From: Vreelandella hamiltonii
GTDB taxonomy: Bacteria > Pseudomonadota > Gammaproteobacteria > Pseudomonadales > Halomonadaceae
Direction: 5' to 3'
Assembly (NCBI RefSeq): GCF_014651775.1
Contig: NZ_BMXN01000014.1
Location: 42,932 to 92,931 of the forward strand
Length of the DNA stretch: 50,000 bases
Under the pieces are notes generated by a model. That model saw only the letters and a list, made by a program, of their open reading frames with translations. It did no database searches and had not been told where the DNA came from. Position numbers and translations under genes: made by a program. Below, piece by piece: positions 39,726 through 48,400 of the stretch (position 1 is the first letter of the stretch; each line of letters opens with the position of its first letter).

Positions 39726-40889
39726 TCACGCTTTTAATAGCGTATCCATCCGCGATAACGCCGCTTCCAGCTGGGAAGCGGTGGTTCCAAAATTGAGCCG
39801 CACGAACCCCGGGCAGCCAAACGCGGCACCGTCCGACAACGCGACGCTTGCCTGCTCCAACAGCACCTGAGAGGGAGACGCCTCCAGACCCGCCTCACGC
39901 ATATCCAGCCACGCCAGATAGGTGGACTCTGGCGCGCTCAGCGAGACACCGGGCCACGTGGCCACGCGTGCTTCCAGCGTTGCCCGATGGCTGCGTAGCA
40001 CCTCCAGCAACGCCTGCCGCCACGGCTCCCCGTCACGGTAGGCAGCCTCGGCAGCCACCAGTCCCAGCACATTGCCATCGGGCAAGAACCCTTTGGTGGC
40101 CGTGGCAAAGCGCTCTCTCAGTTCGGCATCGGCGATGACGGCACAGGCGCTGGTCAACCCGGCCAGGTTGAAGGTTTTGGACGGTGCCCACAGCGTGATG
40201 GTGCGCTTGGCCAGGGTGGGAAACCTGGCCGCCAACGGGCGATGCTTGTCGCCCTCTCCCAATAGCAGGTCACAGTGCAGTTCATCCGAGACCACCCACA
40301 GGTCATGGCGCTCCACCAACGCTGCCAGGGCCGTCAGTTCCTCTGTGGACCAGACGCGCCCCGTTGGGTTGTGGGGATGGCACCATAGCAGCAGCCGCGT
40401 TTGTGGGGTAATGGCCGCTTCCAGCGCGGCAATATCCAGCGTCCAGGGCTCGCCAGGGGCGGCGGGCTCGGCTAACATCGCCTGCTGCGCCACGCGCCCT
40501 GTACGGGCAGCCACCGCCATGAAGGGGGGATAGATCGGGGCGACCGTCAAGATGCCTTCGCCTGGCTGGGTCAGCGCCATGGCGGCAAAGTGCAGCGCCG
40601 GCACCACGCCTGGCAGCCACTGCTGCCAGCTCGGCTCAATCGTCCAGCCATAGTGCTGGGCGCTCCATTGGCAGAGAGTATCGGGCAAACTGGCGGGCAC
40701 TTCGCCGTACCCGTAGACGCCATGATCGACCCGTTCCCGCAGCGCGTCTATCACGGCAGGGGGCGAGCGAAAGTCCATGTCGGCCACCCACAGCGGCAAC
40801 ACGTCGGCACCAAAGCGGTGCCATTTTTGGGATGCATAACCTCCAGCAGGGGCGCGTCGCTCAACAGGCGTGGCAAAATCGAATGCCAT
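39726..40889 (-). CDS. PatB/MalY-type PLP-dependent C-S lyase
   Basis: A 387-residue fold-type I PLP enzyme of the MalY/PatB family, which cleaves cystathionine or related thioethers to thiol, pyruvate and ammonia. Motifs: WVADMDFRSPPAVIDAL at the start, the substrate loop WCHPHNPTGRVW, VVSDELHCDLLL and the PLP lysine in WAPSKTFNLAGL. ATG 40889 (MAFDFATPV) is used in place of a GTG four codons earlier. It diverges from the unknown gene at 40928 with 38 bases between. In E. coli MalY also interferes with the maltose regulator; that role is not implied here. Confidence 0.88.
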   Translation of the reverse strand: MAFDFATPVERRAPAGGYASQKWHRFGADVLPLWVADMDFRSPPAVIDALRERVDHGVYGYGEVPASLPDTLCQWSAQHYGWTIEPSWQQWLPGVVPALHFAAMALTQPGEGILTVAPIYPPFMAVAARTGRVAQQAMLAEPAAPGEPWTLDIAALEAAITPQTRLLLWCHPHNPTGRVWSTEELTALAALVERHDLWVVSDELHCDLLLGEGDKHRPLAARFPTLAKRTITLWAPSKTFNLAGLTSACAVIADAELRERFATATKGFLPDGNVLGLVAAEAAYRDGEPWRQALLEVLRSHRATLEARVATWPGVSLSAPESTYLAWLDMREAGLEASPSQVLLEQASVALSDGAAFGCPGFVRLNFGTTASQLEAALSRMDTLLKA

Positions 40890-40927
40890 GATCGGTCTCA
40901 CTTATGTTTACGAGGTAGTCACGCAGC

Positions 40928-41359
40928 ATGCCGCAAGATGACTTTTATACCAAGGTGCGCAGGGGGCTCCCGGCGCTGCTGCATCAGTGGCTGTCGCTAG
41001 GCAGAGCCGATGGAGACCAGTTGGCGCTGATTCTGGCGGAAACGGCTCGCGTCGCGAAGTTGGGCACGCCGGAATCGACCCCCAATGGCGCTACACTCCG
41101 GCAGTGGAGCCTAGAGAAGAGCGCTGAAATACCGCTCTGGGCGCCTCGTACGGCGGTGTTTCTGCTCAACCAGATGCCTGCCCGCCCTGCGCCGCAAAGC
41201 GAAGAAGAGGCGTGCGCCTGGGCCTACTGCTGGCTGCGCAACCGTGACTTCTTGTCGCTGAACGATGCCCATGCCGCACTGCCCGAGCATCTCAAGGCGC
41301 CGCTCGAGCAAGCGCTGGAGGCGGCCTGGCAAGACCAGCAGGGGCTGCGCCTGGTTTAG
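40928..41359 (+). CDS. Hypothetical protein, 143 aa
   Basis: Not recognised. A soluble protein with mixed composition and several Trp/Arg residues (ACAWAYCWLRNRDFLSLNDA near residues 98-117). No signal peptide, membrane helix or metal motif is seen. It starts at an ATG preceded by GAGGTAG and is divergent from the PatB-like gene. The downstream HNH gene converges on it with 20 bases between. Function cannot be inferred. Confidence 0.72.
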   Translation: MPQDDFYTKVRRGLPALLHQWLSLGRADGDQLALILAETARVAKLGTPESTPNGATLRQWSLEKSAEIPLWAPRTAVFLLNQMPARPAPQSEEEACAWAYCWLRNRDFLSLNDAHAALPEHLKAPLEQALEAAWQDQQGLRLV

Positions 41360-41378
41360 GCTCTGGCTGAAAACGGGC

Positions 41379-41738
41379 TCAGCGGCGCTTGCGCACCGGC
41401 GATTTGGGCTTGAAACCAGCAGGTTTGGTAGCCAGCCACGTCACGAAGGCGTGAATCTCCGGGTCTGCCTGCAGCGCTTCCAGGCTGGCAAAGCGGTCGG
41501 CCAATTCACGCTCGCTATAGAGACGATGGATATGCTTATGGCAGGGGTGGCAGATCCAGACGATCGCCGTCAGCCGCTCTTCACGGCTATGCCGCTTCTG
41601 GTAACGCGGCTTGTCATGCAGCGTGCGGGGGATCAGGTGATGCTTGGTCAATGCGGTGTCGCGCTGACATAGCTCACAGCACGGCGGCTTGGGGGGCGGT
41701 GAAAGCGCATGCTGTTTTGAGGGGGTCGTCCGCGTCAC
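41379..41738 (-). CDS. HNH-type nuclease domain protein
   Basis: A 119-residue basic protein with the treble-clef HNH fold pattern: zinc pairs CCELCQRD and WICHPCHKHIH, and the catalytic H-H-L-I-P motif (TKHHLIPRTLH). Conserved R..YSERELA follows. Such small stand-alone HNH proteins are common in gammaproteobacterial chromosomes; whether it cuts DNA is not known. Both ends are positively charged, which fits DNA contact. It diverges from the membrane protein at 41805. Confidence 0.75.
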   Translation of the reverse strand: MTRTTPSKQHALSPPPKPPCCELCQRDTALTKHHLIPRTLHDKPRYQKRHSREERLTAIVWICHPCHKHIHRLYSERELADRFASLEALQADPEIHAFVTWLATKPAGFKPKSPVRKRR

Positions 41739-41757
41739 GGTCTGGAGCCTCGTACGT

Positions 41758-41785
41758 TTGTCACACCACTAATAAATCACATAAT
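41758..41785 (+). promoter_or_regulatory. Promoter of the 41805-42611 gene
   Basis: TTGTCA (41758-41763) and CATAAT (41780-41785) are 16 bases apart in an AT-rich stretch, followed by AAGGAAAA before the ATG at 41805. Confidence 0.55.
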
Positions 41786-41804
41786 AAAGCAAGGAAAACG
41801 CCGC

Positions 41805-42611
41805 ATGATAGAAGTTCCGCTCACCTGGCAACTGGCCAAACTGGGGTTGTCAGTCAGCATGGTATTGGGGCTGGGGGCGGTCGCCGTTCGCGCCAGCCCA
41901 CGCGTGGCTGGACTGCTCTCGGGCTATCCGCTGGGCACGGCACTGGCGCTGTTTTTCATCGGTTTGGAAATCTCACCCGCCTTTGCCAGCGAAAGTGCCG
42001 TTCACACCTTGGCGGGCTTTACCGCCACCATGGCCCTTGGGGCTGGTTATATCGTGGCGGGGCGCCGACCCGGCATGCCGGGCGTACTCGGCGGCGTACT
42101 CGGCGGTTTCGCTGCCTGGCTGGCCGTCAGTACGCTGCTGGCACAATTCAGCTTCACGCGGGTCACTGGTACGCTGGTCACGCTGTGTGCCATCGTGCTG
42201 TTCAGCTGGCTATTTCGCACGGTGCCCGATGTCAAAAGCTCGGCAGGCAGAGCGTTTTCCTGGTCAGCGTTATTGGCACGCGCCACGCTGGCCACCGTCA
42301 TCATCTTCACCATCACTCGGATTGCCCATTGGGTGCCCCCTCAGTGGGCGGGAACCTTGGCGGCTTTCCCCGTCACCATGCTGCCTTTTTTGCTCATCCT
42401 GCACTTGAATCACGGCCATGCGCCGGTGGCCACGGTCATCAAACACTACCCCATGGGCTTGGGCTCACTGCTGTGCTATGCGCTGTGCGTTTCCTATACC
42501 TATGACACGCTGGGGCTTTTCTGGGGCACACTGGCCGGGTTTGCCGTGGCGACGCTCTGGCTGCTGGGCTGGATGCAGCTCACTGCCTGGTATCATCGAC
42601 GTCGCGCTTGA
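41805..42611 (+). CDS. Multi-pass inner membrane protein of unknown function
   Basis: A 268-residue hydrophobic protein with about eight helices. Two similar halves are suggested by VAGLLSGYPLGTALALFFIG (about 32-51) and WAGTLAAFPVTMLPFLLILH (about 184-203), each with a small-residue/Pro turn in a helix; this hints at an internal duplication of four-helix units, as in many small exporters. Not recognised with confidence. It is the first gene of a rightward run to 44555 and has its own promoter. Confidence 0.78.
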   Translation: MIEVPLTWQLAKLGLSVSMVLGLGAVAVRASPRVAGLLSGYPLGTALALFFIGLEISPAFASESAVHTLAGFTATMALGAGYIVAGRRPGMPGVLGGVLGGFAAWLAVSTLLAQFSFTRVTGTLVTLCAIVLFSWLFRTVPDVKSSAGRAFSWSALLARATLATVIIFTITRIAHWVPPQWAGTLAAFPVTMLPFLLILHLNHGHAPVATVIKHYPMGLGSLLCYALCVSYTYDTLGLFWGTLAGFAVATLWLLGWMQLTAWYHRRRA

Positions 42612-42675
42612 CCAAGCGCTCGCTAGGGTGAATGCTGACAAGGTGTTTTGACGCCTCCATAACAAGGATAAAACG

Positions 42676-43083
42676 ATGTTTACACGTATCATCGAGCCTG
42701 CCTTTTACGACACCGACGCTCTGGGCCATATCAACAATACCCGCCTGCCCGCCTGGTTCGAGCTGGCACGCAACGATCTGTTCAAGCTTTTCACCCCCGA
42801 CCTGAACCCACGCCAGTGGCGGCTGATCATGGCCCGAATGGAAATCGATTATCGTGCTGAACTGTTTTATGGCCACGATATCGAAATACGTACCTACCTG
42901 ACTCGGCTGGGCAACAGCTCCTTCACCGTGACACAGGAAGCACGCCAGCGCGAAACGTTGACGAACCTGGGACACACGGTCATGGTGCATTATGACCATC
43001 ATGCCAAGCGTGCCGTCCCCCTCGAAGGAGAGCTGCGTCGGGCACTTTCCACCCATTTAGTCGCCGAGCCCGCAACAGCCTGA
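42676..43083 (+). CDS. Hotdog-fold acyl-CoA thioesterase
   Basis: A 135-residue 4HBT-type thioesterase. The motif FYDTDALGHINNTRLPAWFE at residues 10-29 has the catalytic Asp (D13 or D15) and the conserved HINN. It would hydrolyse an acyl-CoA thioester; the acyl group is not clear. The remaining strand pattern (RMEIDYRAELFYGHDIEI, TRLGNSSFTVTQEA) is the hotdog fold. It is 64 bases after the membrane gene, with AAGGATAAA before ATG. Confidence 0.85.
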   Translation: MFTRIIEPAFYDTDALGHINNTRLPAWFELARNDLFKLFTPDLNPRQWRLIMARMEIDYRAELFYGHDIEIRTYLTRLGNSSFTVTQEARQRETLTNLGHTVMVHYDHHAKRAVPLEGELRRALSTHLVAEPATA

Positions 43084-43122
43084 TCCGCTTGGGCCACCCA
43101 GGGCAGGGCATCAGGAGTCCTT

Positions 43123-43425
43123 ATGGCTATCCGCTACAATCTCTGGATCGATCCCGACAATACGGCGCAGCACCGCGCCGTCGAGGCCGACCTGGAGCGC
43201 TATTTCATGGAGCGTTTTGCCGATTACCCGCACATCCGCTTGTTTGGCGCAGACCCCTACGATTATGATGCCCCGTTCAATCGGCTCTACGACGCCCTGA
43301 TGGCCCGTGCGGCGGAATACTGTGAAGAGAAATGGCGCTACGTGGCGTCACCGGAACAGCTGAACCGCTGCTTTTTCAGAGCCGTAGGCCGTTCGACCAA
43401 ATTCGTCCAAGACGACCAACAGTGA
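43123..43425 (+). CDS. Hypothetical protein, 100 aa
   Basis: Not recognised. It begins MAIRYNLWIDPDNTAQHRAV and holds many aromatic and acidic residues (ADPYDYDAPFNRLYDAL). No membrane segment or signal peptide is seen. It has AGGAG before the ATG, lies 39 bases after the thioesterase and 12 before the DUF501 gene, so it is probably part of that operon. Confidence 0.75.
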   Translation: MAIRYNLWIDPDNTAQHRAVEADLERYFMERFADYPHIRLFGADPYDYDAPFNRLYDALMARAAEYCEEKWRYVASPEQLNRCFFRAVGRSTKFVQDDQQ

Positions 43426-43437
43426 GACCCCTCAGCA

Positions 43438-43959
43438 ATGGTTATTCGTACCGACCAAGCACCCGACGAACGCCAACTGGCGATTATCACCCAGCAGCTC
43501 GGGCGTGCCCCACGCGGTATCGAAGCCGTTGCAGCCACCGATGCGCATGGCACCCCTCTCGTGTTGCGCATGGCCCCCATCGTTGACGACAAACCGTTTC
43601 CTACCCTGTACTGGCTCTGCTCGGACCTGCTCAAGATCGAGATCTCGCGTATCGAGGCCGTGGGCGTCATCAAGTCGCTGGAGCAGCGCCTGCAGGAGGA
43701 ACCCGAGTTTCTCGCCGCCTATCGACAAAGCCATGAGGATTACGTGGCGGCACGCTGGCATTTCATGAGCGAGGCCCAGCGGGAAGCAGTCGCGCGGCTT
43801 GGCTATACCGATGTGCTCACCGAGCGTGGCGTTGGCGGCATCAGCAACTGGCAGCAGGTACGCTGCCTGCACACGCAGTATGCACACCACTTGTGCGGCC
43901 ACAATGTGATCGGCCAATGGATGGATGAGCATTACGACGTGCAACGCTGCCTGGCTTGA
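43438..43959 (+). CDS. DUF501 family protein
   Basis: A 173-residue soluble protein of the DUF501 family: LGRAPRGIEAVAATDAHGTP, then MAPIVDDKPFPTLYWLCSDL, and a conserved Cys/His end (VRCLHTQYAHHLCGHNVIG, residues 141-159). The Cys/His pairs suggest a metal site. The function is unknown; actinobacterial members lie near eno and ppx. The gene lies directly after the 100-aa gene. Confidence 0.83.
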   Translation: MVIRTDQAPDERQLAIITQQLGRAPRGIEAVAATDAHGTPLVLRMAPIVDDKPFPTLYWLCSDLLKIEISRIEAVGVIKSLEQRLQEEPEFLAAYRQSHEDYVAARWHFMSEAQREAVARLGYTDVLTERGVGGISNWQQVRCLHTQYAHHLCGHNVIGQWMDEHYDVQRCLA

Positions 43960-44009
43960 TACGGCAGCAAAATATCGCCCCTACCCGTTTACGATAAGGA
44001 CTCGTCACC

Positions 44010-44555
44010 ATGTCACGGATATGTGTCTACCTCGGTTCACGCGAGGGCAGCAGCCCCGCCTTTCGTCACGCTGCGAATACGCTGGGAAGCGCACTGGCAC
44101 AGCGCGGCCACACCCTGGTATATGGTGGCGCACGGGTTGGTCTGATGGGGGAGCTGGCCAATGCAGCCCTGGCTGCGGGCGGTGACGTCATCGGCGTCAT
44201 GCCGGACCACCTGGTGGAGCGCGAACAGGCGCACTTCGGGCTGACCGAATTGATTCGCGTACCCAACATGCACGAACGCAAGGCGACCATGGCGGCCAAC
44301 GCCGATGCATTCATCGCCCTGCCCGGCGGCATTGGCACGTTTGAAGAGCTGTTCGAGATATGGACGTGGGGCTATCTGGGTCTCCATGACAAGCCCATGG
44401 GCCTGCTGGACACCGACGGTTTCTATGCCCCGCTACTGACCTTCCTGGATGGCACCGTTGGCCACGGATTCATGGCCCAGGCAACGCGGGACATGCTGCT
44501 GGACGCGCCCACGCCTGCTCACTTGCTGGACATGCTGGAAGCGCAGCTCCGCTAA
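44010..44555 (+). CDS. LOG family protein (nucleotide 5'-monophosphate phosphoribohydrolase)
   Basis: A 181-residue Rossmann-fold LOG protein. The signature PGGIGTFEE is at 105-113 and MHERK at 88-91/92; VYGGARVGLMG is at 38-47. LOG enzymes cleave ribose 5-phosphate from N6-modified AMP; in bacteria they also act as nucleoside-monophosphate glycosylases. It is the last gene of the run from 41805 and its stop abuts the stop of the convergent exonuclease gene. Confidence 0.9.
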   Translation: MSRICVYLGSREGSSPAFRHAANTLGSALAQRGHTLVYGGARVGLMGELANAALAAGGDVIGVMPDHLVEREQAHFGLTELIRVPNMHERKATMAANADAFIALPGGIGTFEELFEIWTWGYLGLHDKPMGLLDTDGFYAPLLTFLDGTVGHGFMAQATRDMLLDAPTPAHLLDMLEAQLR

Positions 44556-45119
44556 TCAGGACGCGCGAACCAGCTGGGCGAGGGTGCGCTGATACGTCAG
44601 TTGCAACAGGCGCGCATCCTCGCCTGCCCGATGGCGATGGATACTGCGTTCGGCCACGATGGCTTCCTTGGTGGCACTCCAGATTGCCTGCTGCTCTTCG
44701 CTCATCAGAATGCGTAGCGCCTCCAGACGAAACCGAGGCAGCATGCCCGCATGATGGAACAGCAGCGACAGCCAGGTATTGTCGTAGCCCCAGCTATCAC
44801 TGTATGCCTTGCCAAGCCCGCGCAGCTCGTCGTTGAGCCAGTGGGCCACCTGGCGCACCGGGTAGCCCTCCTTGATCAAGCGATCACGGGAAATACCATG
44901 CAGCAGTTCGGCCTTCGGATCCCAGTGGGTCCACTCTTCGAGGGGCTGAATCAGAAACGCGCAGCAGCTGCCGTCGGCACGCGCGATGCCAACCTCGATC
45001 GGGTAGCTGCCACGTCCAAATCCGGACGCTTCAATATCCAGCACTGTTGGTAGCGTCTCGGACACTGCATTCCTCATCAGTCTATCGTCGGGCAAACGAC
45101 CTGCTGCAAGCGCACTCAC
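44556..45119 (-). CDS. DEDDh-type 3'-5' exonuclease domain protein
   Basis: A 187-residue protein with the DnaQ/exonuclease fold: Asp28 and Glu30 in VLDIEASGFGRG, Asp113 in WGYDNTWL and His163-x4-Asp168 in HRHRAGEDARLL complete the catalytic set. It is a single-domain enzyme that probably degrades DNA or RNA from 3' ends; the substrate is not known. GTG 45119 overlaps the stop of the Sel1 gene as GTGA. A later ATG at 45077 would still keep the fold. Confidence 0.85.
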   Translation of the reverse strand: MSALAAGRLPDDRLMRNAVSETLPTVLDIEASGFGRGSYPIEVGIARADGSCCAFLIQPLEEWTHWDPKAELLHGISRDRLIKEGYPVRQVAHWLNDELRGLGKAYSDSWGYDNTWLSLLFHHAGMLPRFRLEALRILMSEEQQAIWSATKEAIVAERSIHRHRAGEDARLLQLTYQRTLAQLVRAS

Positions 45120-45613
45120 GCCGCAGCCCTGCGCCCTGCCAGTAAAGGCTGTTCAGCCAGGCGCAGCCAGTAGGCTGCCTGAGCCTGGTCCACCACCAGC
45201 CCTAGCTCACCTCGGCTGTAAGCACGTGCCAAACGCTGTGCCGCCAGATAATGGCCCGCTTGAGCCGCTCGTGCATACCAGGTCACCGCGTAATCCTCGC
45301 GCCGCGGATACTGCACGCAGCCATGCTCGTAGATATGCGCAACCTGATACTGCGACTTTACATCACCCGCCTGGGCAGCTTCCAATACATAGCGAGCCCC
45401 GCGCGCTTTATCCTGAGGCGACACGCTACGGTGAAACAGCATGTGTCCGTACAGCGACTGCGCATCGGGGTGCCCCGCTTCCGCACAACGCTTGAAAAGA
45501 CGCATCGTCAGCCGTTGGGTACGCGGCGAGCGCGGCAACAGCCAACGCGTGTGAAACAGCTGCTCGGCCAGGCGAAACTCCAGCCGAGTCAACAGCGATG
45601 ATACTTGCGGCAT
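45116..45613 (-). CDS. Sel1-like repeat protein
   Basis: A 165-residue helical protein with Sel1-type repeats of about 36 residues: RCAEAGHPDAQSLYGHML, LEAAQAGDVKSQYQVAHIYE and ARAAQAGHYLAAQRLARAYS show the AxxG.xxAQ..L pattern. No signal peptide is present, so it is likely a cytoplasmic adaptor. Coupling to the exonuclease gene suggests the two proteins act together. A good promoter with an overlapping palindrome is at 45713-45745. Confidence 0.82.
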   Translation of the reverse strand: MPQVSSLLTRLEFRLAEQLFHTRWLLPRSPRTQRLTMRLFKRCAEAGHPDAQSLYGHMLFHRSVSPQDKARGARYVLEAAQAGDVKSQYQVAHIYEHGCVQYPRREDYAVTWYARAAQAGHYLAAQRLARAYSRGELGLVVDQAQAAYWLRLAEQPLLAGRRAAA

Positions 45614-45712
45614 GGCAAACCACCCTGCCTCTTTTGCTTGGAAAACTTCGGCTAGCGCCGTTCAGGAGCCGCTAACCACGCGATAAATCAGCGCTGGGCC
45701 GATCAATGGGCT

Positions 45713-45745
45713 GGCAAGCATACGCTTGCCTTGGCGCCGACTCAA
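45713..45745 (-). promoter_or_regulatory. Promoter of the Sel1-exonuclease operon with a palindrome over the -10 box
   Basis: On the minus strand TTGAGT (45745-45740) and TATGCT (45722-45717) are 17 bases apart. A perfect inverted repeat GGCAAGC-ATAC-GCTTGCC (45713-45730) covers the -10 region, the place where a repressor would block RNA polymerase. The leader to the gene is about 100 bases. Confidence 0.6.
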
Positions 45746-45862
45746 CCCTATTGATTTGCTGCTTTTGTAGCGCCTCGTTAACATGGCTGCCAGTGGTCGA
45801 ATATGGCGCTTCTCAGCGCCTTGCCACCCGAGCACATCACGTCTCAATTAAGGAGAGAGTCA

Positions 45863-46894
45863 ATGCAAACGCGCCCCTTGGGTAGAACGGGCATCGACGT
45901 CAGTCGTCTGTGTTTAGGCACCATGACCTTTGGCGAGCAAAACAGCGAAGCCGAAGCTCACGAACAGTTGGATCGCGCCGTTGCGTTTGGCATCAACTTC
46001 ATCGACACGGCGGAAATGTATCCGGTTCCCCCCAAGGCAGAGACGCAGGGGCTCACCGAACGCTACATTGGCACCTGGCTGCAGGCGCGCGGCGCCCGTG
46101 ATGACGTGATCATCGCCACCAAGGCAGCCGGCCCGGGCCTGGATCATATTCGCGGCGGGCCCAAGATGAGCCGGGAGCACCTTCATCAGGCCATCGACAC
46201 CAGTCTCGAGCGGCTCCAGACCGACTACGTGGATCTTTATCAACTGCACTGGCCCGAGCGCAGCACCAACTTTTTTGGCAAGCTCGGCTATGTGCACGAT
46301 GCCCAAGAAGAGACCACATCGCTCGAAGAAACACTGTCGGCACTGAAGGAACTCGTCGATGCAGGCAAAATTCGCGCCGTAGGTCTCTCCAACGAGACCC
46401 CCTGGGGCGTCATGCGCATGCTGCATCTGTCGGAGCAGTTGGGCCTGCCCCGGGTCGCCTCCATTCAGAACCCCTACAACCTGTTGAACCGCTCCTTCGA
46501 GGTCGGACTGGCAGAAATCGCCCATCGTGAAGATGTCGGGCTGCTGGCCTATTCTCCGCTGGGTTTTGGCGTTCTGTCAGGCAAATACCTCAACGGCGCC
46601 CAGCCTCCCAAGGGCCGCCTGACGCTGTATGAGCGTTTCAAGCGCTACACCTCGCCCGAAGCGGAAGCGGCGACACAGGCTTACGTGGACCTGGCCCGAG
46701 AGCACGACCTGGACCCCGCGCAGATGGCGCTGGCCTTCGTCAACTCGCGCAGCTTCTTGACCAGCAACATCATCGGCGCGACGACCATGGACCAGCTGGA
46801 AAGCAACCTCGCCAGCGAAGGGCTCAAACTGGACGAGGACGTGCTCACGGCCATCGATGACATTCATCGCCGCATGCCAAACCCCTGCCCCTGA
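45863..46894 (+). CDS. tas: Aldo/keto reductase Tas
   Basis: A 343-residue NADPH-dependent (beta/alpha)8 aldo-keto reductase, close to E. coli Tas: LCLGTMTFGEQNSEAEAHEQ, DTAEMYPVPPKAETQGLTER, LNRSFEVGLAEI and GATTMDQLESNL. Asp/Tyr/Lys/His catalytic residues of the AKR fold are present (Asp48-type in IDTAEMYP, HWPERSTNFFG). Its physiological substrate is not known. AAGGAGAGAGTCA precedes ATG 45863; the open frame from 45803 is leader. Confidence 0.92.
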   Translation: MQTRPLGRTGIDVSRLCLGTMTFGEQNSEAEAHEQLDRAVAFGINFIDTAEMYPVPPKAETQGLTERYIGTWLQARGARDDVIIATKAAGPGLDHIRGGPKMSREHLHQAIDTSLERLQTDYVDLYQLHWPERSTNFFGKLGYVHDAQEETTSLEETLSALKELVDAGKIRAVGLSNETPWGVMRMLHLSEQLGLPRVASIQNPYNLLNRSFEVGLAEIAHREDVGLLAYSPLGFGVLSGKYLNGAQPPKGRLTLYERFKRYTSPEAEAATQAYVDLAREHDLDPAQMALAFVNSRSFLTSNIIGATTMDQLESNLASEGLKLDEDVLTAIDDIHRRMPNPCP

Positions 46895-46906
46895 TGCCCC
46901 TGCCCG

Positions 46907-46962
46907 ATAGCCCTGCCGCTATCACCCCGATAGCCTTGGCACACCCCAAGGCTTGATATAAT
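46907..46962 (+). promoter_or_regulatory. yaaA promoter with possible OxyR site
   Basis: TGATATAAT (46954-46962) is an extended -10 and TTGGCA (46936-46941) a possible -35 with a short 15-base spacer. Just upstream, ATAG (46907-46910), CTAT (46919-46922) and ATAG (46930-46933) resemble three of the four OxyR contacts; the first spacing is 8 rather than 7 and the fourth element is missing. CCTTGG-6-CCAAGG (46934-46951) overlaps the -35. E. coli yaaA is in the OxyR regulon. Confidence 0.45.
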
Positions 46963-47042
46963 AGCTGCACGATTTCTCGTCACTGCCCGCACGTTAACGT
47001 GGGGCAGTGGCCTAACCTTGGTCACGGCAAAAGGAGCCCGCC

Positions 47043-47828
47043 ATGCTGAGCGTCATTTCCCCGGCCAAAACGCTGGATTTCGAAACGCCATCCACTACCG
47101 ACCAGGTGACACAGCCTGATTTCTTGGAGCATGGCCAGCCGCTGATCGATATCTTGCGTGGTTATTCACCGCAACAGCTGAGCGATTTGATGGGCATCAG
47201 CGACAAGCTGGCCGGGCTCAATGCCGCGCGCTTTGCCGAATGGCAGCCCCCCTTCTCCCTCGACAACGCCAAGCCCGCCGTTCAGGCATTTCAAGGGGAC
47301 GTGTATACCGGCCTGCAGGCCGAGACCTTCAGCGAGGCAGACAACCGCTTTGCGCAGCAGCACCTGCGTATCCTCTCAGGTCTCTACGGCTTGCTGCGCC
47401 CGCTGGATCTCATTCAGGCCTACCGTCTGGAAATGGGCACCAAACTGCCCAACGATGCTGGCAAGGACCTTTATGCCTACTGGAAGCCTGTAGTGACTCC
47501 CGCGCTCGACCAGGCAATGGAAGACAGTGGTTCCAGGGTACTGGTCAACCTGGCCTCGAACGAATACTTCAAGGCCATCGACACTCGGAAGCTGGATGCA
47601 CGCATCATTACGCCAGTGTTCAAGGATGAAAAGAACGGTACGTTCAAGATCATCAGCTTCTATGCCAAGAAAGCCCGTGGCTTGATGAGCGCGTGGATCA
47701 TCCAGCAAAAGATCAACGACCCCGATGCCCTGGCATCGTTCGATGTGGCAGGTTATCGCTTCGACTCGGCTGCATCGGAAGGCGATACGCTGGTCTTTAC
47801 ACGCAAGGAAGCCGACCGGGACCGCTAG
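47043..47828 (+). CDS. yaaA: Peroxide stress protein YaaA
   Basis: A 261-residue YaaA-family (DUF328/UPF0246) protein, with the signature start [17 protein letters not shown] and then [32 protein letters not shown] and [12 protein letters not shown]. In E. coli YaaA lowers free iron during hydrogen peroxide stress and so limits Fenton damage. It overlaps the convergent isochorismatase gene within CTAG. It has AAGGAG before ATG. Confidence 0.95.
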   Translation: MLSVISPAKTLDFETPSTTDQVTQPDFLEHGQPLIDILRGYSPQQLSDLMGISDKLAGLNAARFAEWQPPFSLDNAKPAVQAFQGDVYTGLQAETFSEADNRFAQQHLRILSGLYGLLRPLDLIQAYRLEMGTKLPNDAGKDLYAYWKPVVTPALDQAMEDSGSRVLVNLASNEYFKAIDTRKLDARIITPVFKDEKNGTFKIISFYAKKARGLMSAWIIQQKINDPDALASFDVAGYRFDSAASEGDTLVFTRKEADRDR

Positions 47829-48400
47829 AAAAAGGTCACCGGCTGAGGTGAGCGCGGTTTGAGGAATCGCTGGTGCACCTCCTTGAAAAGCGGGGTATCA
47901 CAGCGGTGCAGCCATTCATACGCCACCATGTCGGCGCTGACGGCCACCGCGCCTGCCGCACAGGCACGCGCTTTGGCCAGTTGCGCCTCTTCGCGGCGAC
48001 GGCTAGCCGTTGCTTCGCTCAGCCAGAACACCTCGTAGCCCGCCTCTCGCAGGCCCAACACACTTTGCAGTACGCAAATATGGGCTTCCGTGCCACACAC
48101 GACGATTTGATGTCGCCCCAGCGCTTTGAGGGCCTGTGCAAAATCTGGCTCTTCCATGGCGCTGAAATGCGTTTTTTGCCATCGTTCATGTGTGCCCACG
48201 GCCTTTACCAGCCCCGCCTCCGTGCCGCCTAAACGCTCCGGGTACTGTTCGGTCAGCCAGCGTGGCACCTGCAGCATCTCGGCTACTCCAGCCAGCCAGG
48301 CCGCTTCGCGAATGGCCAGCTCGCCACCCTCGATGACGGGCAGCAATCCGGCCTGGAAATCGATCAGCAGCAGCAGACTATCTGTCTTTTGAATACGCAC
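47825..48400 (-). CDS. Isochorismatase-fold cysteine hydrolase
   Basis: A 191-residue cysteine hydrolase. The triad is Asp14 ([11 protein letters not shown]), Lys76 ([10 protein letters not shown]) and Cys109 ([12 protein letters not shown]), with the family cis-peptide before the nucleophile turn. Members cleave amide or vinyl-ether bonds in nicotinamide-, isochorismate- or amide-type compounds; the sequence looks like the YcaC/isochorismatase-related group, and the substrate is unknown. Its stop shares CTAG with yaaA. Confidence 0.88.
   Translation of the reverse strand: MRIQKTDSLLLLIDFQAGLLPVIEGGELAIREAAWLAGVAEMLQVPRWLTEQYPERLGGTEAGLVKAVGTHERWQKTHFSAMEEPDFAQALKALGRHQIVVCGTEAHICVLQSVLGLREAGYEVFWLSEATASRRREEAQLAKARACAAGAVAVSADMVAYEWLHRCDTPLFKEVHQRFLKPRSPQPVTFF

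Noticed and set aside
41379..41738. HNH gene as part of a restriction or homing system
   Set aside because: No methyltransferase, intron or phage gene adjoins it; it stands alone among chromosomal genes.
45662..45784. Basic 40-codon minus-strand frame between sel1 and tas
   Set aside because: No ribosome-binding site, and it runs through the sel1 promoter; probably chance.
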